A stretch of 64,000 nucleotides of DNA from CAZVJA01 sp964626885 (GTDB taxonomy: Bacteria; Planctomycetota; Planctomycetia; Planctomycetales; Planctomycetaceae). The DNA lies in assembly GCA_964626885.1 (NCBI GenBank), contig CAZVJA010000001.1:25158-89157 (forward strand). Direction: 5' to 3'. This document shows positions 8,625-17,715 of this stretch, in pieces; within the stretch, counting starts at the first letter, position 1, and every line of letters starts with the position of its first letter. The notes beneath the pieces were generated by a model. The model had not been told where the DNA came from, made no database searches, and worked only from the letters and a program-made list of their open reading frames with translations. The position numbers and the translations under genes were made by a program.

Positions 8625-10553
8625 GTGAGTACGACCGCTCCGGCCGACCGCCGACAAATTGGCACCGAGATTGGTCCGCAGTCCCTATTTACCGAAGAGG
8701 GCTGGCCAGCCTGGCTGACGAGCGTCGGGCTGCATCTCCTGCTCTTGATGTCGCTTTGGTTCATCAAGGTTTCGGCCGATCAAGCAGACGACCTGCTGAT
8801 CAACAGCGCGATCCAAAAACCCGATCCGTTGCATCTCGATACGGACGCCTTTCAGATCGACACGGTTGTGGTCGATCAGGTCGGCAATGATTCCCCCCTG
8901 AACACGTTGGACCCCACTGCCGGCACCGCAGCCGATGCTGCCCAATCATCGAGCGAACGGATTCTCGAAAAGCACGAAGCGGTGCAGCGGCAACTGGAAG
9001 AAACGGTGTTGCAGGTCGATATTCCGACCACGAACTCCGCGGTGGCGATCGCTCCGGCCGATTCCGAACTCGCGACGCGCGTCGATGTGACTGGAACCAC
9101 GGAACATGCGGGTGGGGTGGAAGGCGCGATCGATCGGTTGACGTTCGAGATCGCCTCGTCGCTTAAGGAGTCTCCCACGTTTGTGGTCTGGTTGTTCGAT
9201 GCGTCGTTGTCGCTGAAGAAACGGCGTGCTGCAATCGCCGACCGATTTGAGAACGTTTACAAGCAGCTGGGGATTATGAATGTCGGTGGGGGCGGTGCGT
9301 TGAAGACCGCGATTGCCAGTTACGGCAAATCGACGAATATTCTCACTCCCGAGCCGGTGGACGACGTCGAGGATATTAAGGACGCGGTCCGCAACATCGA
9401 GTCCGACGAGTCGGGTATCGAAAACGTCTTCGCGGCGGTTTCGGAAGTGACGAAGAAATGGCTGTCGTTCCGAACGAATCGCAATGACCGACGCAACATG
9501 CTGATCATCATTATCACCGATGAGCGGGGCGATGATTACGCAGTGCTGGAAGAAGCCATTCACACGCTCCGCCGGTACGGCATCCGAGTGTATTGCGTCG
9601 GTAATGCCGCCGTGTTCGGCCACGAGAAGGGATACGTCCCGTGGGAGTATCCGGACGGCTTCACGGAATATTTGCCTGTCGATCAAGGACCGGAAACCGC
9701 GGCGCCCGAGCGGCTGCAACTCGCGTATTGGGGACGGCGCGGACGGGATCTCGAGAATCTGTCGGCGACCTTTGGACCATATGCATTGACCCGGCTGTGC
9801 GCCGAAACAGGCGGGATGTTTTTCGTCTCCGAGGAGATCCCTGGCCCCAAGTTCGATCCCGAGGTGATGCGTAAATACCAGCCAGACTACCGGCCACTGC
9901 GCGATTACGATCAGCAATTGTCGCAGAACGCCGCGAAGGGGGCATTGGTGCGGGCCGCTGTGGCGACGAAGGCAGAGGCCATCCCTCAGCCGCAGTTCGT
10001 ATTCCGTGCTGACACCGACACGGCGCTGCGTCAACAGATCTCGGAAGCTCAAAAACCGCTCGCCGTGCTCGATTACAAGCTCGAAGAGATGCTCACCTTG
10101 CTCGAGTCGGGCGAAAAGGATCGGTCGCAGCTCACAACTCCCCGCTGGCGGGCAAGTTATGATCTCGCTCTTGGCCGCGTGTTGGCCATGCGGGCGCGAG
10201 CGTACGGGTACAATGTGATTCTGGCGGATATGAAAGTCGCTCCGAAGACGTTTCAAGATCCGCAGAATAACACCTGGGTGCTCGTCCCCGCGGAAGAAGG
10301 GACCGCCGGCCCACGGATCGACAAACTGGTTCAGAAGGCGAAGGAATACCTGAACCGCGTGGTCGAGGAGCATCCCGGCACGCCGTGGGAAATACTCGCC
10401 AAGGAAGAACTGTCGCAACCGATGGGCTGGCAATGGAAGGAACGGTACGTGAACTATCCCCCTCCACCGGAGAACAATCCCAATACGCCTCCGCCGGATG
10501 CTCCGCGCCGCCGCATGAGCCAACCGGCGCCTCGCGCGAAACCACAGCTTTGA
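8625..10553 (+). CDS. Membrane-anchored von Willebrand factor A protein, copy 1
   Basis: 642 residues from GTG 8625, preceded by AGGAGC. One membrane helix at 28-48 (PAWLTSVGLHLLLLMSLWFI) anchors it, leaving most of the chain outside. Residues 50-170 are low-complexity and probably disordered. The VWA domain begins near 185: FVVWLFDASLSLKK holds a DxSxS metal site (D192-S194-S196), and IIIITDERGDD and YGIRVYCVGNAAVFG follow. The C-terminus is helical and ends in a proline-rich tail. Its neighbour is a diverged copy, so the pair arose by tandem duplication. VWA domains bind protein partners through a metal ion; the partner is unknown. Confidence 0.85.
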   Translation: MSTTAPADRRQIGTEIGPQSLFTEEGWPAWLTSVGLHLLLLMSLWFIKVSADQADDLLINSAIQKPDPLHLDTDAFQIDTVVVDQVGNDSPLNTLDPTAGTAADAAQSSSERILEKHEAVQRQLEETVLQVDIPTTNSAVAIAPADSELATRVDVTGTTEHAGGVEGAIDRLTFEIASSLKESPTFVVWLFDASLSLKKRRAAIADRFENVYKQLGIMNVGGGGALKTAIASYGKSTNILTPEPVDDVEDIKDAVRNIESDESGIENVFAAVSEVTKKWLSFRTNRNDRRNMLIIIITDERGDDYAVLEEAIHTLRRYGIRVYCVGNAAVFGHEKGYVPWEYPDGFTEYLPVDQGPETAAPERLQLAYWGRRGRDLENLSATFGPYALTRLCAETGGMFFVSEEIPGPKFDPEVMRKYQPDYRPLRDYDQQLSQNAAKGALVRAAVATKAEAIPQPQFVFRADTDTALRQQISEAQKPLAVLDYKLEEMLTLLESGEKDRSQLTTPRWRASYDLALGRVLAMRARAYGYNVILADMKVAPKTFQDPQNNTWVLVPAEEGTAGPRIDKLVQKAKEYLNRVVEEHPGTPWEILAKEELSQPMGWQWKERYVNYPPPPENNPNTPPPDAPRRRMSQPAPRAKPQL

Positions 10554-10625
10554 TCCCCGTCGGCGGTTTCCACAAGCATTCGAAAGGGGCACCGCCAAAG
10601 ATCACGAACAACCTGCGATGATTTG

Positions 10626-12644
10626 ATGATTTACCGGGCCAACACCTATTCCTCAATGCTCTTCTCGGCGGCCTTTCATCTGGCCCTCTTGACCTCGTTG
10701 TGGTTCATCCGCCTGCAGCTCGTCGACGAAGTCGATCCCCTTGCCCTCGAAACATCTCTCAGTGACGAAACGGTTCGTCAAGAGCTCACGCAGGATTACC
10801 TGTCGCCGAACGTCGAGATCTCCGAGACGATGAACATCGTTCCCGACAGCGTCGCGTCGTCACAGCTTGGAACCAGCGGTGCCGCGGGGGATTCAGCCGG
10901 CGCGGCAACAGCGGCGAAGGTCCGTATCGAGACGTCCGAAAATCTTCACGATCCCGAGATTCGGGTAACGGCGGGTGAGTTGACCGTTCCCCCGAATGGT
11001 CTGCTGGCGGCGGACCTCGGAGAGCGGGAAGTTTCCGGTGAGACCGGCGCCATTGTGGAAGGTTATCAAGCCGCCTTGAGCCGCATAACGCAAGAGTTGA
11101 TCCGCCTGATGCGTGAGAAGCCGCTGCTCGTCGTCTGGCTGTTCGACGAATCGGAAAGCATGAAGGACGACCAGGCGGAGATCCGAGAAAACTTCCACAA
11201 GGTCTACGAGGAACTTGGTATTGTCATCGAGCAGGATGCCGCTGCACGCGAGGATGAGGATGCGTCGAACAACGAGAAGTCTCCCTCCAAAGGTGCGAAA
11301 AATGAAAGTAATGAAAGTGAGGAGAATTCAAAGCCCGCTCGAAAGAAACGGAGATCATCCCGCCGCGAATCCGAGACGCTGCTGACCGCCATCAGCGGGT
11401 TTGGGGCGTCGATTCACAAATTGACGGAGCAGCCGACGGCTGACATTCAAGCGATTCGCGAAGCCATCGACAAAATCGCCGTCGATGAAAGCGGTACCGA
11501 AAGCATGTGCCAGGCGATCAGCACGGTCCTCGATGAATACCGTTCAGCCGCGCAGAACGGCAAACGCCGCGTGGTACTGATTGTCGTGTCCGACGAATCG
11601 GGCGACGATGGTGGTCACGTCGAAGAAGCGATCGCCAAGGCGAAGCATCTGAACGCGCCGATCTATTTTCTTGGCCGGGAAGCGATCTTCGGATATCCGT
11701 TTGCGCGGCTCCGTTGGAAAGATCCGGTGTTCGGTCTCGATCATTGGCTGCCGATCACCCGTGGACCGGAAACCCCCGGTCCCGAATGTCTGCAGTGGGA
11801 CGGTCTGCACGCCCGGTGGGATTCGTACTCCAGCGGCTTCGGACCGTACGAGCAAGTGCGTCTGGCGCGGGAAACCGGCGGCATCTTCTTCTTGCTGCCG
11901 GGTGAAGAGCAGAATCTGGCCGGCGCCGGGGCTCACGAGAATCGCAAATTCGACTTTCTCGACATGAAGCAGTATCAGCCGAGCTTGGAAACGCGAGCCG
12001 ATTATGAACATTCCCGCGACGTCAACCCGTTTCGCGCACAATTGTGGAGCGTGATTTTGACGCTCAATCCGCACCTCGATGAGAGATTGAACATTCGAGA
12101 GCTATACTACCCTGCCGAAATCGCCCGTTTTCAGGAAGAAGGGAAGCTCGAGTTCGACAAGGCGGTTCGGGCGATGGGGCTCGCGGACCAGGCCGCCGGC
12201 ATTCTCGAAAAAATTCAGCCGCTCCGCGCTCGTGAGGATTCACCCCGCTGGCGCGCCGCGTTTGATCTGGCGTTTGCCCAATGTTTGGCCTACCGAGTCC
12301 GGCTGTTTCAGTTCATTCTGGCTCTCGATCAGCATTCCAAATCCCCTCCCGCGTTTCGCGACCCGAAGAGCAACGTCTGGAATGTGCGCCGCACGCCCGA
12401 CATGCTTCCGCCTGACCCCGAACAGGTGAAGATTACCGGCGTCGACTTGAAATACCTGGCAGGCCAGGAGCAGCGGGCTCGTGAGATGTTCGAGCTCGTT
12501 GTGAAGGAGCACCCCAAGACTCCCTGGGCCCGCCGCGCTCAACGCGAATTAGACGACGGGTTCGGCATGATGTTCGTGGAGCATTTCCACGACCCGCGGT
12601 ATTACGAGCTGGCCAAACGCAATTTCAAGATGCCAAAATTCTAA
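10626..12644 (+). CDS. Membrane-anchored von Willebrand factor A protein, copy 2
   Basis: 672 residues, a diverged tandem paralogue of the preceding gene. Helix 8-28 (YSSMLFSAAFHLALLTSLWF) is the anchor; the VWA domain begins near 165 with VVWLFDESESMKDD, a complete DxSxS site (D174-S176-S178). Shared landmarks include VDESGTES versus SDESGIEN, LNAPIYFLGREAIFGYP, the ITRGPETPGPE segment, and the C-terminal REMFELVVKEHPKTPWARRA. Unlike copy 1 it carries a charged insert at about 200-245 rich in Glu, Asn, Lys and Ser. ATG 10626 is preferred over the adjacent TTG 10623. The 72 bp gap suggests a shared transcript. Confidence 0.85.
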   Translation: MIYRANTYSSMLFSAAFHLALLTSLWFIRLQLVDEVDPLALETSLSDETVRQELTQDYLSPNVEISETMNIVPDSVASSQLGTSGAAGDSAGAATAAKVRIETSENLHDPEIRVTAGELTVPPNGLLAADLGEREVSGETGAIVEGYQAALSRITQELIRLMREKPLLVVWLFDESESMKDDQAEIRENFHKVYEELGIVIEQDAAAREDEDASNNEKSPSKGAKNESNESEENSKPARKKRRSSRRESETLLTAISGFGASIHKLTEQPTADIQAIREAIDKIAVDESGTESMCQAISTVLDEYRSAAQNGKRRVVLIVVSDESGDDGGHVEEAIAKAKHLNAPIYFLGREAIFGYPFARLRWKDPVFGLDHWLPITRGPETPGPECLQWDGLHARWDSYSSGFGPYEQVRLARETGGIFFLLPGEEQNLAGAGAHENRKFDFLDMKQYQPSLETRADYEHSRDVNPFRAQLWSVILTLNPHLDERLNIRELYYPAEIARFQEEGKLEFDKAVRAMGLADQAAGILEKIQPLRAREDSPRWRAAFDLAFAQCLAYRVRLFQFILALDQHSKSPPAFRDPKSNVWNVRRTPDMLPPDPEQVKITGVDLKYLAGQEQRAREMFELVVKEHPKTPWARRAQRELDDGFGMMFVEHFHDPRYYELAKRNFKMPKF

Positions 12645-12655
12645 ACTCGGCGACT

Positions 12656-13717
12656 TCAGGCCGCGTCCGGCGCTTTCGCGGCAGCCGTCTCTGCAATTCT
12701 CTCGGATCGGGCGGCGAGAATATCGGCTACCACGGTGTCGATGAACAACTGCGACACGTGGTACATCATGATCGGAAAGACGGCGAACGGAATTCCAATC
12801 CCGGCTTCCAGAAAATGCGGGTTGCCGAACATCGTCGGATCAGTCGCCAGAAAAATGCCAATTGGTAACGTCTTCTGGCTGGCGGCAAAGGCTACCGCGC
12901 TCTGGTCACGTTGTTGAAATCCGCACAGTCGAGCTACACCTATTCCCGCCGCCATTCCAATCAGGTGCAGGATGATGCATGTTCCCCACACAAAGATCAC
13001 CGCCGTGAGATTCAGCCCTGGCCCAAAACTTTCCATGCGACGCCCCGCTTCGCATGTTCCGCGAAAGACCACCGAGAGGATCAGCAATTGCGCAACGACG
13101 CCGATCGCGATCTTGTGACGCGTGGCGAATGCTCCGATTATCGGCACTTGTCGGAGCAATTGCCCCGCAAGCGTGGGGAGCAGGACCACAACCGCGAGAT
13201 CGGCGATCATCGATCTCGCGTCAAGTTGGACCGACCGGCCGGCGGTCGCCAGGTTGAGCCAGAACGGCGTGATCAGGAAGCAGAGTCCGTTTGTAACGAG
13301 CGTCACCAACAGCGACACCGCATCGTTGCCGTGGGCCTTGCGGGTCCAGACCGAGGCCGCTGCCAGCGTGCATGGTACGCTTCCGGCAATCAGCAAACCG
13401 TAGCGAAAGTCGGGAAGCATCTGCCGGTCCATGATTCCCCAGGCCAGCAGCGGCACGAGCCCCAGGTTCACCAGCGATGCCAGCACGACGGGACCGGGAG
13501 AGCGGAGTGAAGCACCGAGAAGCCGACTGTCGAGACTCACTGCCATAAGAAAGAGAACCGCAGCAGTCACTCCCTTTGTCGGAATGTTTCCGACAAGGCT
13601 TGCGAGCGCTTCATTGGAAAGCGACGCTCCCAGCAGCATCCCCCCCGGGATGATGACCAGCAACGCCACCAGGAACCAGCGCTTTTGGATTGCCGATAAG
13701 AATGAGGCTGTTGCCAT
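12656..13717 (-). CDS. Bile acid:sodium symporter (BASS/SBF-like) family transporter
   Basis: 353 residues with roughly nine or ten hydrophobic helices (for example LVALLVIIPGGMLLGASLSN and GVTAAVLFLMAVSL). The layout and the motif GSVPCTLAAASVWTRKAHGND match the SBF-like branch of the BASS family, in which two broken helices bind sodium and an organic acid. The substrate cannot be told. It lies 166 bp downstream of the lipoprotein gene on the same strand and ends 11 bp from the convergent VWA gene, with no obvious terminator in that space. Confidence 0.85.
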   Translation of the reverse strand: MATASFLSAIQKRWFLVALLVIIPGGMLLGASLSNEALASLVGNIPTKGVTAAVLFLMAVSLDSRLLGASLRSPGPVVLASLVNLGLVPLLAWGIMDRQMLPDFRYGLLIAGSVPCTLAAASVWTRKAHGNDAVSLLVTLVTNGLCFLITPFWLNLATAGRSVQLDARSMIADLAVVVLLPTLAGQLLRQVPIIGAFATRHKIAIGVVAQLLILSVVFRGTCEAGRRMESFGPGLNLTAVIFVWGTCIILHLIGMAAGIGVARLCGFQQRDQSAVAFAASQKTLPIGIFLATDPTMFGNPHFLEAGIGIPFAVFPIMMYHVSQLFIDTVVADILAARSERIAETAAAKAPDAA

Positions 13718-13883
13718 TGCGATTCGATCGCTTTGTGGAAAATCAATTGTGTTACAAACGAATGCCGATGCACCAACAGTCCGCGATCGGAAAAAACTCC
13801 ATGTGCCGGGCGCTCACGGTATTAAGACCTTGTATCATCGGGCGCTCGAGCCCGTTGAGCGATCGGCAGCGCGTCCCAAACCA

Positions 13884-15842
13884 TTATTTTGCCGCTTCCG
13901 GCTTTTCAGGCGTGGACGCCTTGCGGGCTGCCCGCCAACGATTCTGAAGCAACATGTATCCGATCCATTGGGGATGATTTTCCGGCATCAACTTTAAGGC
14001 CGGAGTCATGGAATACACAGCCTCTGCCAACCGATCCCCTTGCGCCAGCGCGATGGCGCGCATGATCCCCGCGGACTGCGACCACGCCCCTCTTTGTCCG
14101 TATCGTTTCAGGTATTCGGCGAACGTATCGGCAGCGGCCCGATAGTCATGGAGATCGCATTGAGACACAGCTACCCAATACTTGGCATCTTCCGCGGCAC
14201 GGTAGTGCATCAGCAGCATATCTTGCGGAATGGGATAGGTTGTCGGCACGTTTTGCTGCGCAATCCCTTGGCTTTGCGCCTTCGCTACAAGCTGGTCGTA
14301 GACCTTTTGCGGAATCGGCATTCGGGGGGCGTATTCCGCAAGCTGCACCGCAAGGTAGCTTTTGATCGCGGAAGAAAACTCACCGGTCAGTTGCGCAATG
14401 CGCGTCTTCAATTGTGATCGTCCGGGTTCACCTTTGTTCGGCTGCAGCTTCTGCATGTCGAAATCGATCGGGATCGGCGCGTCGAACGGAAACCATAAGG
14501 CCAAGATCTCATTCTTCTGCATGGTCGTCCGCTGACGCGTCGCCGCATGGCAAGCTTCGGTGTAGGTCCATAACGAAACCTGGTTCGGGCTCCACAGACT
14601 CTCTCCCGCTTCGGTTACCCGCGTCAGGAGACCTTTGCCGTCATTGGCATCGGCAATCGCATCGTACACCACAACCGTGCGGCCATTGACCAGCGGGAGG
14701 TTGTTCTGAATCTGCCTCATCCGCTCCGACCAGAGGCGCAGATCCGAAATGACTGCGATGCTGGGCGTCTTCAAATCCGAGGAATGCAGGGCATAGGGAT
14801 GCTCAGCATCCAGGTCGAGTCGTCGCAGCAAACTGTCATCCGCCTGCACTTCCTTCAACGTCGCGGGCCGCATCGCAAATGGTGTTGTTCCGGGATCGGC
14901 TGCGGAAGGGATCGGCCATCCAAGTCGCATGTCGAACAGATAGACCTGCTTGTTCAGCAACACTCCGACGAGCCATGGCTTGCTCGCTGATTTGGTGGAC
15001 GAGGATTTTTCAGAGATCGCCTCGGGCTTCGCGGGGGCATCCGATTTCGCCGTTGCCGCGTCGGTGGAATCCGATTTTGCAGGTTCAGCGGAATCGGCGG
15101 CGCCGGCGGATTGCTCGACAGGCTGAACAATAACCGTGTCAATTTTTAACTGCCGAAGCATATTCGCGAAGATCCACGCACGGCCTTCGGGCGTCCCGCG
15201 ACCGAACATCAAAGCCTCATAGGGAGTGAACGTGATCGGTTCCTCCAGAACGAACAGATCAAGGGAAATATTCCGGACGACGTAGTAGAACACGCGCATC
15301 ACGCGGTCCAGATCTTCTTTCGAATCTTTCGTCACGGCGTCAATGGCCTTGCGGTCGATGATGCAATCTCGGATCAGCTCCACGTCGCCAGCGTCGACAC
15401 GCGATTGCAGGAGCGTTTGTTTGCGTTCGTCCGAGAGCGATTTGATCCAGGGATGGTCCTCCGCCAAGATCCCCGGAGTCCCCTTCGATTGGCCCGCCGA
15501 ACATTCCGTGATCCAATTGTTCAACCGTTCGGCGGAAAACTCCGGGGTAGAACTGATTCCCAGCCGGCCGGGCTGCAGCGTATCGAAAGCACTGGTCAAC
15601 AGTTCGAGGCAACGATCCTGGGCAACAGCGGCTTCGGCACCCTTCGGAGCGTCGCTCTTTTCCATCGATTTTCCGCCTGCCAAAGGTGTCGATTTCACGG
15701 GCTTCATCGGCGCACCGCCGCAACCGGCGACGAACATCGACACTGCGAGAATCAGCACTCCTCTCACGAAGTTATTCGTGGCCGCTGAGCACTGAGGGAT
15801 GATCTGGGATCGCAGATTTGCGCGGGAACGAAACTGGGACAT
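13884..15842 (-). CDS. Lipoprotein with transglutaminase-like core and helical C-terminus
   Basis: 652 residues. The leader ends in the lipobox VAGC with Cys41, so the protein is lipid-anchored. Residues 180-240 (RVMRVFYYVVRNISLD, then RGTPEGRAWIFANMLRQL) resemble the transglutaminase-like fold where the cysteine sits in a G-x-x-x-x-R/C-W turn; here the position reads EGRAWIF, so the catalytic cysteine appears absent. A Ser/Ala/Lys-rich linker follows near 250-290, and the end (CDLHDYRAAADTFAEYLKRYG) looks like TPR repeats. It sits 16 bp after kdsA, hinting at envelope work. The name is a fold-level guess. Confidence 0.65.
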   Translation of the reverse strand: MSQFRSRANLRSQIIPQCSAATNNFVRGVLILAVSMFVAGCGGAPMKPVKSTPLAGGKSMEKSDAPKGAEAAVAQDRCLELLTSAFDTLQPGRLGISSTPEFSAERLNNWITECSAGQSKGTPGILAEDHPWIKSLSDERKQTLLQSRVDAGDVELIRDCIIDRKAIDAVTKDSKEDLDRVMRVFYYVVRNISLDLFVLEEPITFTPYEALMFGRGTPEGRAWIFANMLRQLKIDTVIVQPVEQSAGAADSAEPAKSDSTDAATAKSDAPAKPEAISEKSSSTKSASKPWLVGVLLNKQVYLFDMRLGWPIPSAADPGTTPFAMRPATLKEVQADDSLLRRLDLDAEHPYALHSSDLKTPSIAVISDLRLWSERMRQIQNNLPLVNGRTVVVYDAIADANDGKGLLTRVTEAGESLWSPNQVSLWTYTEACHAATRQRTTMQKNEILALWFPFDAPIPIDFDMQKLQPNKGEPGRSQLKTRIAQLTGEFSSAIKSYLAVQLAEYAPRMPIPQKVYDQLVAKAQSQGIAQQNVPTTYPIPQDMLLMHYRAAEDAKYWVAVSQCDLHDYRAAADTFAEYLKRYGQRGAWSQSAGIMRAIALAQGDRLAEAVYSMTPALKLMPENHPQWIGYMLLQNRWRAARKASTPEKPEAAK

Positions 15843-15858
15843 TTGCAGGGTGCCTGAC

Positions 15859-16698
15859 TCAGGAAATCCAATGATTGATAAGGGACCGCAACTCGACGAG
15901 CTGCCCGATGAGCTGCGGAAGATCGTTCAACCTCAGCATATTCGGACCGTCACTGAGCGCGCGGTCCGGATCGGGGTGTGTTTCAAAAAAAACCGCATCG
16001 CAACCGGCGGCCACGGCCGCGCGGGCCAGCAATGGAATCATCTCACGCTGGCCTCCGGTCGATTTGCCTCCAGGTAACTGCACGCTATGCGTCGCGTCGA
16101 ACACGACCGGAACGCCATGCTGCTGCATGATAGGAATGGCACGCATGTCGTTCACCAGCCGCCCATACCCGAAGGTCGTGCCTCGCTCGGTCAGCAGCAC
16201 GTTCGGGTTTCCCGCCTCAACGCATTTCTGCACGATGTGCGCGGTGTCTTCCGGGGCGATGAACTGTGGTTTCTTCACGTTGATGACTCGGCCGTGACGC
16301 GCGGTCGCTTCGGCCGCCGCGCACAGCAAGTCGGTCTGCCGGGCGAGAAACGCGGGAATTTGCAGGATGTCGCAGACCTGCGCGGCCGGTTCCGCCTGTG
16401 CCGCTTCGTGGATGTCGGTTGTGACAGGCAAGCGGGTGACCTCGCGGACCCGGGCAAGTGTTTCCAACCCTCGCTGCAAGCCGGGCCCTCGAAAGCTGCT
16501 GATGCTTGTACGGTTCGCTTTATCGAAACTCGCTTTGAACACGATCGGCACATTGAGCCGCGAGGTGAGTTCCGCCAGAAAGCCCCCGACTTCCATGACC
16601 AAATCTTCACTTTCAATCACGCACGGTCCGGCAATGAACAGCAACGGCAGCCCCCGCCCGCAGCGGTAATCTCCAATCTCGACGGGGTTGGATGGCAC
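15859..16698 (-). CDS. kdsA: 3-deoxy-8-phosphooctulonate (Kdo-8-P) synthase
   Basis: 279 residues, the normal length. It condenses phosphoenolpyruvate with arabinose 5-phosphate to make Kdo-8-phosphate for the lipopolysaccharide inner core. Recognisable stretches are LFIAGPCVIES near the N-terminus, FKASFDKANRTS, SFRGPGL, LPVTTDIHE, DILQIPAFLARQTDLL, VNVKKPQF-like INVKKPQFIAPED, TERGTTFGYG and DATHSVQLPGG. Its presence implies a Kdo-containing outer leaflet. It lies 66 bp after the lipid kinase gene and 16 bp before the lipoprotein gene, all on the minus strand, a likely envelope operon. Confidence 0.97.
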   Translation of the reverse strand: MPSNPVEIGDYRCGRGLPLLFIAGPCVIESEDLVMEVGGFLAELTSRLNVPIVFKASFDKANRTSISSFRGPGLQRGLETLARVREVTRLPVTTDIHEAAQAEPAAQVCDILQIPAFLARQTDLLCAAAEATARHGRVINVKKPQFIAPEDTAHIVQKCVEAGNPNVLLTERGTTFGYGRLVNDMRAIPIMQQHGVPVVFDATHSVQLPGGKSTGGQREMIPLLARAAVAAGCDAVFFETHPDPDRALSDGPNMLRLNDLPQLIGQLVELRSLINHWIS

Positions 16699-16764
16699 TG
16701 TTCACCTCGAACCTTATAAAAATCCGGCGCATCTCGGCGGCCGGCGCGTCACCCGACAATACGC

Positions 16765-17661
16765 TCATCCCCGCAAAATCGTGGGGCTTTCCGGCAACAA
16801 TGCCTCCCAGGAGGCCGGGACCACCGCGATCGTTGCCGGCGTCCATCCGGCAGGGTCACCATCCACCTGCACCGGCACCGGTTCGTCCGATTCGACACGC
16901 AGACGGCGAATACGGAATGACAGGACGTCGGGAAGTGACTCGTGGAGACCTCTTTTGACCTTATATAAGTACCGGAGCATTTGGAATGCTGAACTTCGTC
17001 GAAACAGCCGCAGGTCGAGGAACCCGTCGTCAGGAGCCGCCGAACCGGCCACCTTCAGGCCCAGGGCATAAACCGGCAGGTTCACCAGAACCGCAAATCC
17101 GGCAGGAATCGGTTCCTGCTCATCGTCGATCCAGAACCTCATTGAGGGATGCCGGTATTGCCGGAGCGATTCCCAGATTGGCCGGGCGTACGTCAACCGG
17201 GAAATATTCCCCCGCCGGCGGGCGTGCGTGCGACGCACTACCTCAGCGTCAAATCCGAACCCCGCCATGATCAGAAATCGACGCCCGTTCAGGCTGCAGG
17301 CATCGAATCGGCGGGAATAGCCTGCGGCAATCACATCGGCCAGTTTTCGCCCGTCCCGTGGCTGGCCCAGATAGCGCGCGATCAGGTTCTCGGTTCCTAG
17401 CGGAAGCACCGCGACCGGTAAACCCGCACAGCGATTCACAACATCGCAGACCGTTCCGTCCCCGCCGGCCGCGACGACACACCGAATCTGATCACGGGAC
17501 TCGGAACGGTTAAGAAAATGGGTCAACCGTTCCCGCGACGAAAACAAACGCGGCTGAAATCCGTGCTGTTTCAGCCGGGAAACGAGCTGCAGGATCTCGC
17601 CCCGATAACGACCGCTGCCGGATGTCGGATTTCGTTGAATGACGACCCAACGAGCACTCAT
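16765..17661 (-). CDS. Diacylglycerol/sphingosine kinase family lipid kinase
   Basis: 298 residues. The DAGK catalytic signatures are clear: QRNPTSGSGR at 9-18, VAAGGDGTVCDVVN with GGDGT at 66-70, and LPLGTENLIARYLG. The C-terminal half has the beta-sandwich lid ending with VQVDGDPAG, usual for the YegS/BmrU/DgkB group. It should phosphorylate a lipid hydroxyl using ATP at the membrane; diacylglycerol, glycerol lipid or sphingoid base are all possible. It is immediately upstream of kdsA. Confidence 0.9.
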   Translation of the reverse strand: MSARWVVIQRNPTSGSGRYRGEILQLVSRLKQHGFQPRLFSSRERLTHFLNRSESRDQIRCVVAAGGDGTVCDVVNRCAGLPVAVLPLGTENLIARYLGQPRDGRKLADVIAAGYSRRFDACSLNGRRFLIMAGFGFDAEVVRRTHARRRGNISRLTYARPIWESLRQYRHPSMRFWIDDEQEPIPAGFAVLVNLPVYALGLKVAGSAAPDDGFLDLRLFRRSSAFQMLRYLYKVKRGLHESLPDVLSFRIRRLRVESDEPVPVQVDGDPAGWTPATIAVVPASWEALLPESPTILRG

Positions 17662-17715
17662 GGATGCACCACATTGAGGCCGGACGGCAGCACTGTTGAA
17701 TCCACATGAGGGATG

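Noticed and set aside
8946..10598. 550-codon minus-strand open frame
   Set aside because: Antisense to the first VWA gene; composition is shadow-like and it has no recognisable motif.
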